This document shows positions 19,731 to 33,561 of a DNA stretch of 64,000 bases, piece after piece. Under the pieces are notes generated by a model. That model had not been told where the DNA came from and searched no databases. It was given only the letters and a program-made list of their open reading frames with translations. A program made the translations under genes and the position numbers. Positions within the stretch are counted from its first letter, which is position 1. Every line of letters begins with the position of its first letter. The stretch is from Megalopta genalis (lineage: Eukaryota; Arthropoda; Insecta; Hymenoptera; Halictidae), in contig NW_027476314.1 of NCBI RefSeq assembly GCF_051020955.1, positions 124,001 through 188,000 of the forward strand, written 5' to 3'.

Positions 19731-22015
19731 AAAAGAAACGTGGTCCGTTGCTACTGCAAACGAAGACGCTACATCGAGTATTCGAAGCCGATCATAAAAA
19801 CGAGCGTACACGGCACGATCCATAGAATATTTTAGCCGACGGTTTGCCGTCCGAACGATTCTTTCGCCGTGTCGTTAACCCGAACACCGTGAATGGTTGA
19901 TACTTGGACGACGAGAGCTACGGATATATGGCGGCTCGGTAGTCGGTGACGCATGTGTGCACGGTCCGGCGCCGGAATTTATTTTACTAGGCAATTCTGA
20001 TAAATATTTGCGTGGCCGCGACGGATTGATATCCACACGGAAAGCCGTTCTCGTGCCTGTTTCCTACTATCGATTGACCGCGCGCATCGCGCCGGCTGAA
20101 TATTCATAAATATGCGCGGTCCGATGATTCCTCCGAGGGCAGAGACTCGCGCGGGATGTAAGCCTGCCATTGCGCCGGCCCGTATGCCGGCTATGTTTGT
20201 ATAATCGAAAATTAATTACCATGAATTCGCATGCCCAGCTAGATTAGTGATCCGCATTTAAAATGCGCCAGATGCTGCGATTCATGCGCGAAACCGTGAT
20301 CCAACCTAGATAGTAAACACGATTGTGTATTACGTGCCTCCATTTGCCGAGCTTACAGGGGCTTCACCATCCTTCACTTTTCGGCAACGCGATAGAGTCT
20401 GCGGGAGCAGTGATTAGTACCGTTATTAATGGTTGGTAAACCTTCGCGGGCCAGGATTTATCGGAATACTGGAAATATTTCTTCTCGGAGAAGCGATGAG
20501 AGTCGGCTCGACTGTTCATTGATAAGGCATAATTGTGACAAAATGTAAACTTCGTTGCAATATCTTGGATCTAATCAACCGGGGATTGTCATTTAATCTT
20601 CTCGCAGGTACAGCACAGATTCCGGCAAAATCTCTTACACTCGACACGCCATTATTGCAATTAATCGTTGATAGAGGGCCGTTTTACTGTTCTGCTCACA
20701 CGGACAGAGATTTATAGTGCTTCAAAAAGGCACATTCAGTTTTTTCGTAATAACTTCACGTAAAGAAATGGCACGTTAAAGCAATCCGGGCTTCCCGAGG
20801 CACGGTGTATACGGGAATGACATACTTGCTTCGGGAACGTTAATGGGAAAATAATTCGACTCGCGCGAATATTTAATTGTCGCGAAATGATCGAATAACG
20901 ACGATCGCTGGAATCAAATGAAAATTAAAGAATAATATCGCTTTCAAGAAATAAGTAGCTGCACTTTTCCATAGAACTGAATTTAATATTTTATAATATT
21001 TTTGATTCAATTTAATAAAATATACAAATGTTTAACCACGAAATTGTTTCGTCATTATAAATACGTTGCAACAAGTACAACAACATTACGTTATATGCTC
21101 ATTTACGGTATATGCTCTTAATATATTGTTTCGCTCTTTACGCATTTTGCAAAAATCATTGCTATTTTCGATTCGACGTGAAAGATAGAAAGAACCCCGG
21201 TGACATGTTGACGACGACGCGTGCAAAATATTTTGACCTGTCTCTCCATTTACATTTTGATGTAAATGCAACATTATATTTATCAATTTTGCAGCGGTTC
21301 TGGCGGTCGACCGTAGAATATTTTTGTTCGTCGCAGCGATAATGCGTCGCCGGTTCTGTTCAACGATTAACTTTGTTAATTATCATCGCTTATCGTCTCT
21401 TGTAATTTTATTGTAACTCCAATGAGTAATTACTGTATTGCCAATCACGTTTGAATTCCGTTCTGAACGATGCGGGAACAAAATGAACCGGAATCCAGAA
21501 AATAACCGTTCCCACCTTTGTGGATTATAATTCTCTTTCGAATCGAAATTGCTCCGACTCAATAATTTTAAGCTGCGCTCCCCCTTCTGTTTATAAATTA
21601 ATGCGTTAAATGAAACTAGCACGCGAAAGCTAATTTCCTTCGTTATAGTTCGTTTCACGCGGAAAGAACCGAACTGGAAGATAGAATGTTTAATCCGATA
21701 TGGAATCGATATAGAGTCCCGATGTAATAATTGGCATCTACAGAAACCGTAATCGGAGCCAATATAAACGAGCTCATATTTCATCTTACAACTGGACCGC
21801 GGATCTTTATGCCTTTATGGCATGCGCACACTTTTCAAACGCGAGGGAACCTGTAAATTGTCTTAGTTACAATAGCATTTTCTCATTTTATTTCTACTTT
21901 ATTTCTACTTTATTTCTGTCTATCACGTTTCTATTTCTATTCATATAATCACTCTGCTAATCTTTTCAACGCCGCGTTTAAATGAAGGAGCTTTCTGCAT
22001 ACGATCATGTACAAG
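19731..22015. other. Spacer, nothing recognised
   Basis: Short chance frames only. ACCGCGGATCTTTATGCC near 21798 matches the dispersed family at 28963. Confidence 0.5.
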
Positions 22016-22019
22016 GTTA

Positions 22020-22350
22020 TGTCAAAATTATTGCACAATCGAGAAATAAGGGATTCCTGGGGTCCTTTGAAGCAACTTTTTCCTTAACGAAAATGCAATC
22101 TGCGATTCCGTTTACGAGTTATTAACGAAAAACACTGGCCAATGAGAGATCGCGTACGGCTGACGCCCCACTCTCACGACCACTGCCGCTGCGCAAGGGC
22201 GGATCGGCGGTCACACTCGCTCTCCGATTGGTCAGTGTTTTTTGATAATAACTCATAAACCAAGCCGTGGATTGAATTTTCGCTAAGGAAGAAGTTGTTT
22301 CAAATGACGCGAACCCCTTATTTCCCGCTTGTACAATAATTTTGAGACAG
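22020..22350. mobile_element. Foldback MITE split by a later insertion
   Basis: The left arm starts TGTCAAAATTATTGCACAAT. The right arm ends as the complement of TGTCTCAAAATTATTGTACA. Arms of about 125 bases pair with mismatches and share AACTCGTAAA/TTATGAGTTATT and CACTGRCCAAT segments. The middle is a GC-rich stretch at 22150-22210. No coding capacity. Confidence 0.8.
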
Positions 22351-22991
22351 AAGTCTCGAGTGATTTAACGTGCAGCACCTGCCCAAAGGCTTATCCACAC
22401 GGCCCCCATGGGCGCGGAATTGAGATACGCTCAATAAGCGCGCTCCCACATGCCAAGCCATGCAGGAGCTACCAGTTACTACGAGGACGCGGACTCTCGT
22501 CAGCAGACAACTGGTGGTGCCGAGCCCTTTCTATGCTCTACCGGCTCAGCAGGTCGGTTCCCGAGCTGAATACCGCAGCTCACCCGTCGAGGCCCCCAAC
22601 AACTTCAGGGAGGGAAGGAAGGGTAGGAAGGAGGAGGGAAGGAAGAGGTAAGGAGAGGAATGGAAGGAGCCTCTGGCCAGCTTTAGCCATTTACCACTGC
22701 CCCCTCGATGGACCTACCCACTGCCGGCCCGAGGTATCCCGAGCCAGATGGCCGGAACCTCGTGGGCACGCCGACACCCGAGGTACCAGTATTTAGAAGG
22801 CCGACTGGTAGGACCTGTCGTAGCTACGCTACTACCATGTTCGGAAACACCGCATCTCCAGCACTGGTCGGCTAGCGCTTCGGGATCGTGTAGTCGCTAC
22901 TCTACAACGCCTAGCACTTAAGGAATCAGCAGAATAGGACCCGGCAAGCCGTATCCTACCCGCCTTTCTGCCTGTGTTCAGCGCCCTGCGC
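22351..22991. mobile_element. 641-bp GC-rich insertion with 17-bp target duplication
   Basis: CAATAATTTTGAGACAG is present on both sides (22334-22350 and 22992-23008), and it is the terminal sequence of the foldback element. The insert is GC-rich with no convincing ORF. Target length and lack of terminal inverted repeats suggest retroposition by a non-LTR system, such as a truncated or non-autonomous element. I do not recognise the family. Confidence 0.75.
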
Positions 22992-23008
22992 CAATAATTT
23001 TGAGACAG

Positions 23009-25999
23009 TTTGTAGAAGAATTTAGAAGTCAAAATATACTTCAACGAATAATTTAATCATTAAAAATAAGATTTAACTACAATTCCATTACCGCCAGTAT
23101 ATTAGAATTGCCATTTTACTAAATTATACAACGCTACAGCCGAATGTAACTTAACCGAGTTTTTAGAATACTAGCCGAAACCGAGAGTTGTAATCTGATT
23201 CTAAACTTCGCAAGACCAACTTGCAAAGAGAAATTACATCAATATTAAATACCCAGGCCGAGGATTCTTACGGATTTAACGCACGACCCGTGTTGAAAAT
23301 TCCTTGGCAAAAGATAACGCCATAAATCAACGGTGTCGCGAGTCCTCACGTAAACGGAGTATTTTACTCGTGAAGAAGATACGAACGGTAACTGCATAAG
23401 AATAACAGCTAGGAACCGTGGGATATTAGTAACGCGACTTAATACTGATAAGAGTCGTTGAAAAATGCGACCGAGATGAAAGAAAGGAGACCGTCGAAAG
23501 ACCCCGCTGGGAACTCCAGATAACTTTGGGAAAGTACAATACTCATCCCCAGAGAACTTTCCGAGGAGAGCAGATAAATGGTTTTAATAGTATGATCCCC
23601 GGGGTCAACCGGGCCCGGTAAAATTACAGGCCTAACAGAGGAATAAACCGAACGATAATAATGGCCGAGAAGTGTCGAATGAATATTTTACAAGTTCTTT
23701 CCGCTGGCAATTATCGGAGGTTATTTGTGCAGCTTTTCTTTGCTGTGAACAGCTTTTTTCTGGTACAGGCGTTTTCTCTCTGAACTACTTTCTCTGACGT
23801 TGCCGAGAACTTCAATGCATAATAACTTTCCTTGGTCATTCATATTAAAACTTGATATATTATTATTTTATATCTGTGGCAAAAAGAGGCACCCGTCATA
23901 TCAAATCGAATCTATTTAATAAGTGGGAAAGATATATAATGTACAATAATTTTGCTGGGGATTGTTATGCACGATAAAAACTTTCCGCATTTGTCGCAAC
24001 AAATTGTAATTACTTAGCGATTCCTTTCCGTTTGATTGTTTTAGTAAATCGATTGTATTACGATACTGTTAAATGCTTTCAATTATTTTACAGTTTCAAA
24101 TTGCGGTTACTCATTACTATTATTATTATTATGTAGATGCACAAAATCGACAGTCTAGCAATAATGACAGAAGAATATAAATGGATCTACTAACGATGAT
24201 GATGATCTACTTTCGATAAAATTGTTTCGTCAGAGCGCTAGAAACTTTTACGGATGTTTCTTCAACGTTCGGACAATCTCGGGACTCAATTCTTGACATT
24301 GTTTACCGCGGTACATGTAATCGCTGTACCGCTTTAACTTAAACTTCCATCGATGTACTTCTCTTCGAAAACATTACCTAATAGCGAGTACCTGCATTTC
24401 AAAACTTCCCCGAAGACTGCCTCGGACGCGTCGACCGCTGATTCATTGTATTTCGAGTCTCAGACTTATCGCGACTACGACCAGCATATTTTCTCCCGAG
24501 CTCCTCGAACAACTGAACTTCTCTCGCAAATTTAGCTCTCACCGTTTTTTCTCCGACACGCGCACATATCGCAATGGCCACGCGAATTGGGGAAAAGAAT
24601 GATCAGAGACATTTTTAAACCAACTACGGTGCCAATGCTCTCCACGATGGAAATAAAATTAGCGTTGAATAAAAACGGTTCCTAGACAATTAACAGATTC
24701 GAAGCATTGATGGTTTATTTAAACGAACACTAATAGGCAAAACACTATACAATTCTAACACCGTACATTCCGAAAATTATCAGAATAAAAAGTTGATATT
24801 GTTCGAAGTAGAGACACGTATTTGCTATCAACGGAATCATTGTTTTTTAATTTAATGTCGCATCTGCTTAATAGCAATTAGCGATCATTTATTAGATAAT
24901 ATGTGTAGGGTTACATATAACGCAATATATACAATAGTTTCGCATTACATTTTTACATTATTTTCTTCATTAAGGCTTCTCAAATTACTATATAATTTCG
25001 CTAAACAATTTGGTTTCGTTTAAGTGTGACACAACATTTACAACAGCATCATTTGTTAGACGAATAATACAAAAATGTCTTTGATTTTTTTACCGAACAA
25101 ACGCTTTGTTATTACTTCCAGCAGTTTCTGCAGCTTTTCACCCCAATCCAAACCGATGTAACAAACTCGTGCAAAAATAAACTCTTCCACCATTTTCGCT
25201 AGAATTACAAGGACAATCTAATACCGACAGTCGAATCGAAAAGCAAAACGCTGCTACTGGCTAGAACTTTTCGCGCTTTAAATCAACGTGCTACGAAGGT
25301 AATCAGATAAAACGTCGCTTCAAAATAACCGCTAGGAGTTCGAATCGCTAAAAAAAGGCGAAAACAAACGGAGCCCGATAAAAACCGGCAAAAACCAACA
25401 GAAGTCGATAAAAACCGTTCGTAAACCGCAATTATTTTCGCACGAACTTGACGCATTATTCCGCAGGTATTAACGGATAAGTTCACCTTTGGCCGAAATC
25501 GTACGGGAGCGTGAAAAATAAAAGCAAAATTCAACGATGCCCAAGGGTTGACAGCGAGAGGGGACGGGGCTTTCCATTTTTCTCTCCCCCATAGACAACG
25601 GGCTGCTCGCTAGTTTAACTGTAAATCCCGGTGTCGGGCGCATCGATGCGGATGAAGGTGAATTGAAGCGGGAACGAGCCGATGCGAAACAAAAAGGCCG
25701 GATCCGCGGCATTATCCAACATTCGCGCTCGCAATTAGACGTTGCGCGCTCCACCGAAAACGCGGCCGAACAATATTTACCGTCGCCGATCCCGCTTGAC
25801 ATCCGCGAGTTTATCCGGAAGATAAACGCGCCTGTAATACGCTTTGTGGCTGATTGCCGAGATCCCGCAACTTGACATAATTTACGCTCCTGAACTTATT
25901 ATAACCAGCGCGAGCCGCAAGTCGCGAAACGTCGCATTGCGAAGCGGAAATCTGTTTTTGGTGCTGGAAACTCGAGTTTCGAGGTTGCAAATTTCGTTT
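23009..25999. other. Spacer, nothing recognised
   Basis: A CGATAAAAACCG-type short repeat occurs at 25375-25420, a TTA run at 24118-24132, and a possible dispersed-repeat end (AAAATCGACAGTCTAG) at 24143. No supported gene. Confidence 0.5.
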
Positions 26000-26003
26000 A
26001 GCA

Positions 26004-26293
26004 GTAATCTAGCGGTGATGAACTAAATAACATCGAATTGACAAGGTTATTATGCTAAGACCGCTGAAGAGAGTCATCATAACTACAGTAATTTCTCCTG
26101 AAAATGCCAAATTTCGGGTTGCTGTGAATTTCCCTGGGCTAATCCTACAGTAATCTAGCAGTGATAAACTAATTAACATTGAATTGTCAAGGTTAGTATG
26201 CTAAAACCGCTAAACAGTCGTCATAACTACAGTAATTTCTCCTGAAAATGCCAATTTTCGGGTTGCTGTGAATTACCCTGTGCTAATCCTAAG
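26004..26293. repeat. 146-bp tandem duplication
   Basis: GTAATCTAGCRGTGATRAAC starts at 26004 and 26150. The two copies stay alignable to TAATCCTA with about 10 differences and a small gap. Confidence 0.85.
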
Positions 26294-26299
26294 TCTATG

Positions 26300-27860
26300 T
26301 AAATCATTACATTCTAACCGACAGTTTTTGTATAATAAATTCAAATAACACTGGCAAAAATAGCGAAGCTTATAAAAAGGATCCAAATAGGTATGAACGA
26401 CAGTGTATGCGCCTACTTGATTCCACGTGTAGCGACAACCGAGGGAGTCAGCTTATGATCGCGATAGGTCGCCGCGAGAAGCATTGCGGAACCGCTTCCA
26501 GCTCGTTCGCGTCGATGGTCGCCGCCAGGTGCAACCTACTTGCTTTGAGGGTAGAACGGAACCGGATGCGAATATCGTTATCGGACTGCTGCGGCCAGCC
26601 TACTTTCGCTGGCTTTTCTCGTCCGGCCTCGGTCTATGTGCCATTTTAATTACGTGACCGATCCGAGAGCGCGGCTACCTTTGAGCTCGTCGACGCTTTG
26701 GAACAGACCCGTTTCAACGGGATAGACTACGGCCAACGTATCATCCGTACACGAAAAGGTCTTACCCATCGTCCGCGAGTTACGTCAATTCTTCTTTTTT
26801 AACGGAGGTAGTTATGACGCTTAAAATGCCGGCTGATGAAGTTGCGGGCTTTCATTGGATTACGGTGATTGACCATCGGATATTTCACGCATCGGTTTGC
26901 GAACGTGAACGCTATTTTAAATATTCGGAGGCTAGCGGAACCGGTTACTGTGCGGTGGGTGACTACTTGCTGTGCCTTTGGTTCGTTTTCGGGCACAATT
27001 AAATTTATATTTGTCGAATGAGATGTATTCAATTTTTATACAGTTTTATTTTGTTTATTTTGCAATTAGAAAATGTAATGTGTTTTATTATTGATATACA
27101 GTTAATTCGATATATTATTTATTACTAATTATATTATTATTATTAATTGTATTTATTATTTATTAATTATATATTATACAGTTATTATTTTTCCGGTTAT
27201 TTATGGCACAAATGATACGACGTGAGAATAGTCGAGAGTAAGCGAAATGATACCGTTGAATTCCTAGCTTTTCCCGGGCAATGCTCGGCGTTTCTAACGC
27301 AGTGAAAGAGTCTCCTACGAATCCTCAAATATGTATATTGATGAAGCTTGCCACTTCTCCGCAGTTGATATCCTACGGTATCATTCCTGCGACTGTCATC
27401 AAGAGGTCATTCAATTGACCTCTTTGGAACCACACTACAGATCAAGCACTCCAGTTTTCATTGCTCTCGACACAATCCGTTGAAAAGGATTGGTTACTCT
27501 TAAAAGGGCGTGTCTCTCGAAATACGGTGAAATGAAACATGGATTTGAAAGAGAATTAATCGATAGCCCTGTTATAAAGTATTTAAACTTCCCGAAACTT
27601 CTGTATCGGGGTTGAATACATCTAGTTGCCTCGCTGTTTCCAAACCAAAGCGTTTGTCCTTTGATAATGCACTTTTGTGTTCGAGTAAAATTCACAGCTC
27701 ACTTACCGACTTAATTAACTATTCCTAGTTAACTATTTAAGTTAGATAACTATTTAACGTATAAAGTAAGATTTTTATATATTAACTAGTATATATTAAT
27801 ATATGAGTAAATTTATATATAGTATATAATATATTTATATTAATATACTAGTAATATACT
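26300..27860. other. Spacer; part shared with 51.7 kb
   Basis: The segment at about 26970-27035 (TTTTCGGGCACAATTAAATT, GTCGAATGAGATG) resembles 51705-51760. A TA-rich tract lies at 27100-27180 and 27770-27860. No supported gene. Confidence 0.5.
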
Positions 27861-27866
27861 ACTACT

Positions 27867-27973
27867 CAAACTAATATTAATTTTTATATCAATATAGCAT
27901 ATATTAATATTAATATAATTAATGGCTATATTGATGCTATTGCTATATTGATATAAAAATTAATATTAGTTTG
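27867..27973. repeat. Perfect 33-bp inverted repeat with 41-base loop
   Basis: Left arm 27867-27899 begins CAAACTAATATTAATTTTTA. Right arm 27941-27973 is its exact reverse complement. AT-rich, in a TA-rich tract. Confidence 0.95.
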
Positions 27974-27979
27974 AAAATG

Positions 27980-28760
27980 TAATTCACGAATGCAGAAAAT
28001 TCGCAGTGTAATTAGTTCAGTCATATTTTTTTGAACATATTCTTCATCCTTTGTTTGCAAGTCGATTTCTACTGACGCAATAAAAAATGATCCAATATGC
28101 AGACAGATGTTGAATTAATTTACTTTCTACACTACTTTCGTCATTCGCTGCAACGAGAAAAAAACTGCCACCGTTCATTACGCTTCCGTATTAAAATCAC
28201 CCGTAAACCTTCCACCGTTAATAATCATCGGCATCCAGCAATCCGTTTGCTCGTCTCTTTGTAGACGATAGATCCAATGATATTCCACGTGGAATAAAGA
28301 CATTTCAGAGTGTAACGTAGTTTCCCTTGAACAACGCAGGCTCTCCGAACACCTCAATTTCGGATACATCTTCGCGCCGCGCGTTACATGAAACCGGTTA
28401 CGTGTCGATAATCTTATCAAGAATTCTGTCTCCAGCAGGATAATTGATATCGACGGTGGCGGTACAATTTCATCTTCCCAGTTCCGCATCCGAACAAGCG
28501 CTAATTAGTTAAACACTTTGCTGACCATAATTAATACGGTCCTAATGAATATTCGCTGGCGGGGTCGAGTTCCGCGAACTTAGCTCCAAGTTTGCCTGAC
28601 ATGAACCTGGCTCGCTCCTAAGGGATTCCTGTAAAACCACACGGAACCAGCTAAATAGACAGTACCTCAGACGAGAAACAGTATCTCGAACCTCTGCTGC
28701 GAGAAATCGATATCAATAGCTTCGATGATATCTATTTTATTAAATGGAACGTTATTTCAA
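27980..28760. other. Spacer, nothing recognised
   Basis: One 103-codon minus-strand frame (28178-28489) without recognisable domains. Confidence 0.5.
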
Positions 28761-28762
28761 AT

Positions 28763-28809
28763 GGATTTCTTTCTCTTTCTCTCTCTTTCACTTTCTTTCT
28801 TTCTTACTT

Positions 28810-28861
<52 letters not shown>
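28763..28861. repeat. CT microsatellite
   Basis: CTTT-rich units pass into a pure (CT)n run of about 40 bases at 28822-28861. Confidence 0.95.
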
Positions 28862-28865
<4 letters not shown>

Positions 28866-28962
28866 ATAATGAAATAATCTAGAGAAAGACTAGTTATATG
28901 TTAACATAAAATAGCAAATAATTTTGTCAAATAACATGTATGCAAATAAGATAATATATTAC

Positions 28963-29323
28963 TAGACTGCAGATTTTAATGCAGATTTTATGCAGATAAA
29001 AATTGTCTGCACTAATTACATAATACAGGAGCTAAATAGATATTCACTTAATTTCTTAATAATACTAACAAGTTGAAAATAGTTCAATAGTACTTTCTAT
29101 CTGAAATATCGAAGTGATGAATAATCCCGTCATTGTATTTTTATTTCTCATTGTAGTAAAAGTTTAATTAAATTCACATGATTTAGCTAAGAATATAATA
29201 CCAATAAAGCGTTTTTACAGTTTTTCCGTCGGGTCTATCATGACCCCAGTGTAAAAATCATTTTTAATGATTAAATTCCTTAAACGTTCTCGCAGACTCG
29301 TTTCACATAAAATCTACAGTCCG
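28963..29323. mobile_element. Dispersed element with short inverted ends
   Basis: Begins TAGACTGCAGATTTTAATGC and ends with the complement of GGACTGTAGATTTTATGTG. Similar ends occur at 10957, 12062, 14899, 15873, 21798, 33304 and 48690, so this is probably a MITE-like family. No coding capacity. Confidence 0.55.
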
Positions 29324-29329
29324 TGTATT

Positions 29330-32300
29330 AATTTAACGATTGTTCGTTGAAGAGATTTCCTTGAATAATTCCGAAGCTCGCTTTTCAAGTACGACCGCTT
29401 TCCGTTTGCTTATTTAAGCACGGTTCGGTCACAAATAATCGAAAATAACGTCCCGAACAGAGTCTCTAGTTTCTGTTGCGTTCCTTTTCCTCTGGCAAGG
29501 ATCCTGCGGAACGAAGCGGCGAGTTAGAGAATTTATAGACCGCGATTATATCTGAATTCGAAAGCCCAGAAACGATCATTCCAGCATTTATTTATCGTGG
29601 TCGTGTTATCGCATAGGCAACTGTGTAAAGCAGAACTGAGGAATAGTTGCGCGCAACAGCTTTATTGCTCCCGCCGCGCCGAGAGCAACTACTTTTCGGA
29701 ATTAGCTGTTCCGCAGTCCATTCCCGATTATGAATCAGCCAGTTTTCCTACTCGTACTTCTCCCCCCCCCCCCCATAACGCATACTTCACCCGAACTCCA
29801 TCTCTATTACCTCCGATCCCCATCTTAAGCGTCAAATTTAAATTTAAAGGATACCACGATTGCCCGACTCGATATTCAATCGTTGGCTGGGAGAACCGAT
29901 TCCGAAGTCCCGATGAAATAAACACGAAACAAAATGCGATAATGTATGTATAATGGCGGGCAATCTTGAAATATTAGGTTCTGAAATTAGTATTTATGTA
30001 CTTGTGCTACTTGCAAGAATTTTGGCTCGTAGAATTTGATACTAATAACTGAGATTTATGGTAATAAACTGCTCCGAAAGATTACAGCATAGGCACATAT
30101 CGGATGAGAATTGGTCAACTTTGACTGACGATAACTTCGCGAAAAATCATTGATTTTTATTTCAAATTAAAGCTTGAAACCTCTAGTTTAAGACGATATT
30201 TCTCAATTTTATATTCTACGCACTCTCGCCACTGTAACTATTTAAATCTGAATCCATGTTTATCATATTGAAAATTGCCAAGTTTGACGAAGTGCACGGA
30301 CTTTGTCAAATTTTTTCCGGGGATGCCGTTTAGAGTAGAGTAAAGTTTGATACTTCATCTTTAATTTTTTTCTCGCGAAGTTGCAGCACTTTAAAGTAAC
30401 CAAACCCCATATGTCAGACTCCTGGAAAGAGGTGCAAAATCAAATCACGTGCAAAATAAAAAATATCTCAGGGAAGGAAATTGGATGAAAACTAAATATA
30501 ATGTTTTCAATCATTTTCTACACTGTTTCTTGATGTCCTATCAATCATCTGGAAATGCCAACGCCGACGGTACGTGACAAAAATGCGCAAAAAACTTCAG
30601 TTCTAAATGAATAAATTGATGGTATCCGGCTTTAGATTTCGCACAAACGAATTGCAATTTCTGCATACTGGAACGACAACCAGCCGATGCTCATGCCCGG
30701 TGTCTACTTACACCCGGCGAAAACTGTATTCTTGCGCGATTTTTTGGAAATCGGTAAAATAGCCAAAAGGCAACCCACGGGGAATTTCAACCGCGAGACT
30801 TATGCAGCATTCGGCATACGAATGTAGGAATACATCCGCGAATAAACCTAGACCGTCTGTATCGGTGGCCTGGATCTCACGTCCCGACTTCCAATATTTC
30901 GGCAAAGATACCTGGCGAAACCAGTAAAAGGGAGCAAATATTGGTTCGAGGTGCACGGACTCATCGCTGTCGTCAGACGTTTTCGGCGATCTTCAACGGC
31001 TCAACAGATATATCAAGCTCAAATATAATTATGTTGTATCTGTGAGATTTAATTGGTAGCCGGCGAATCTTCATGTATTTATGACGCAATCCGGGCATAT
31101 TAACGAATATGCACTGTTCTATTATTCTGTGCTCTCTGTTTTCCCAAAGAAAATTTTCTTCTTCCGATTTTCATGAAATAATTATAATGAAAATATGCAC
31201 AAATATTCGCTGTTCAATAATTATAAATCAAGGGTAGGAAATATTCCATCGAAATGGTAAATATTAACGAAAGAAATTAATAATTAATTTAATATACTTG
31301 GATATCGGATATCAAATTTTAACGAAGAAAACAATGTTCTAGAATGTCCAAATTATATTCTCGAATTTTTAGGTCTCGATAATGCTGTTAGTGTTTGAGT
31401 GACAGTTGCTTGAAAACCGCATCATAATAATGCTGCACCGCGAGCTACAAACTCACAAAAGTCAGATCCGCCGGGTAACATTTCGAACGGAGTTGTGTGA
31501 CCGGTGAAATGGAAAAAGACCGCACCGGAAGCAGTATACGTGATTTAGTGGGTATGAAAAATCTGCCGTGAGTTCGGGAAATCGTCAACATGCAGTTCTC
31601 CGACGCTGCTAAGCACACAATGGAAAAGAAGAAAATAAAGTGCGAACATGAAAACATCAATGGGAAACTGCGAGCGTTATTCTCGGGCCGGCAACGCCTA
31701 GACACATGATGCATAGTATCATATACACAGTAAATACGTTAGGGCGATTCGCAGGTATAGTGCTCCCAGTTCGGGAAAAACAAGCCCGTAAATTTCGATC
31801 CTCGTATTGCAAGGAAATTCACGATACTTTAATTGCTGTTGAAAATGGGACAACGGGAAGCATCCTCATAACATCTAAACGAGTTGTCACATGTTACAAC
31901 GGGCGGTTCGAAATTGAAAAAAAGAGGAGTGCGTTGAGCGACAAATGCATTTGTGGTCGCTTGCTTCCCGTAGTAACCGAGCGTGGCAACGTAAAATAAC
32001 ACAATCGGTGTACTTATCACAGACACATCAAATTCGCAAATTAAGCTTCATTAGTTTCTTAACACAGATTCAGAATAATTAATTTTAAATAGGGGTGATA
32101 CGAATTATAATAAATTATGAATATAAAATTTAATTATAACGAATTTTTAATATAGATTTAAATTGTAATAGAATTTAATAGAAATTTAATATCTTGGTAC
32201 ATTTACAATGGAAATATAATTAGAGATTTTAAATTATAATAAATTTTTAATAGAAGTTCAATTAGAAATTTTAACTTATATATTTTTGACAGAAATTAAA

Positions 32301-32940
32301 ACCTTAATATATTTAATAACAACTGATATCTAGTAAAGAAGATACAGCGATTTAATTATGTAGTGAAGTGAGACTTATGTAGAAGTTGACTTCTAGTGTA
32401 AACACTGTAGATAGCAATGCTATAAATTATCAAAATGCAAGCAGCACGAAATGCATTGCGTTCAATGCAATCGCTGATTTATCGGTAAAACATTCGTGCC
32501 AGGAAAGTTCAGCATTGTCGAAACGACATTGAGAAGTGTCGATACTCTGTACAGTTATGGTTAAGTGGACGCGTTTATATTTACACCGTAAATAATAAAT
32601 TTGCATACGTCGATGCTGATCCAACGGCGTCCGCGTGTCGATAAGTCCTGACAAGCATTAACGCGCACGTCCCGCGAAATTTTTCAAACAATCGCTCTAT
32701 CATATCTGAATTTTCTTTATTTTCGTAGGAACGCGGATAACGATTATCCGTCTCCGCGTTCATCACGCGCAACAGAACGCCCGACATTGTAACGTCTAAT
32801 TTGCCGAAATATCGCAGATAAAAATCCGACGAAAATATTGCAATACTGTCCCCGTACTTGCTATTTTATGGCACCCAATTAAAAGCCCCAATGACGTTTC
32901 ATTGATTCCCGTAATTCAAGTGCGGACGATCGTCCGATTA
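29330..32940. other. Spacer, nothing recognised
   Basis: Includes a 13-base C run near 29762 and AT-rich imperfect repeats at 32090-32300. Open frames at 29597-29953 and 31706-31999 lack any known domain. Confidence 0.5.
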
Positions 32941-32943
32941 TTG

Positions 32944-33161
32944 CAGTAAATTCTCCCTAATTTTCCTTCGTCTTGTAAACAAAAATGGACAATTTGGGAA
33001 GGCAAGATACGATTATTAGAGCCTTGTACCTCGTTTTTATAATTATGTAAATATTATTATTGTTACAAAAACGAGCCACGAGGCTCGAATAATCGAATCT
33101 CCTTCCTCCAAATCCTTCACTTTTGTTCACAAGCTGATGAAAAATTGGGAAAATTTTACTG
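32944..33161. mobile_element. Foldback MITE, copy 2
   Basis: Begins CAGTAAATTCTCCC and ends with the complement of CAGTAAAATTTTCCC. The inner arms pair through CGATTATT, GAGCC and CTCGTTTTTAT around an AT-rich centre. Same family as 7807-8071, but 218 bp instead of about 265. Confidence 0.85.
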
Positions 33162-33299
33162 TAATGCGTTCACGGCGGAAACCGGGAGAAATGGCTATCA
33201 ACCTGCATACCGTCCTTTAGAATTAGATTCTGCAACGCTGGGAAATGTTATTGTTAAGACTCACAGATTGCTCGCAGAGGAAATTCACCGGTTGTATTA

Positions 33300-33560
33300 C
33301 GAGTAGACCGCGGATCTTAATGCAAAATAGAAATTCTCCACCTCGATCGCAGCGAGCAGGAGTTAAATAAAAATTTATTTTCATTCTCAACAGTTCCATT
33401 CAGTTGATATTAACGAGAACGTTATTATAAATACTGTTGAATTTTTGTATTGCATTTACAACGTGCTGTATTCGACCTAGTTGCTTTTGTCATAAATGCA
33501 AATATTACAAACAGAAACCTTCAGATAAGAGAGTCTCCACTGTGCTATTCATTTCTTGCA
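33300..33560. mobile_element. Copy of the TAGACTGCGGAT dispersed family
   Basis: Starts GTAGACCGCGGATCTTAATG, followed by GGAGTTAAATA and TTTGTCATAAATGCAAATA. The right boundary is unclear. Confidence 0.4.
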
Positions 33561-33561
33561 A

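Noticed and set aside
29597..29953. 118-codon plus-strand frame
   Set aside because: No domain, biased by a C-run, no transcription signals.
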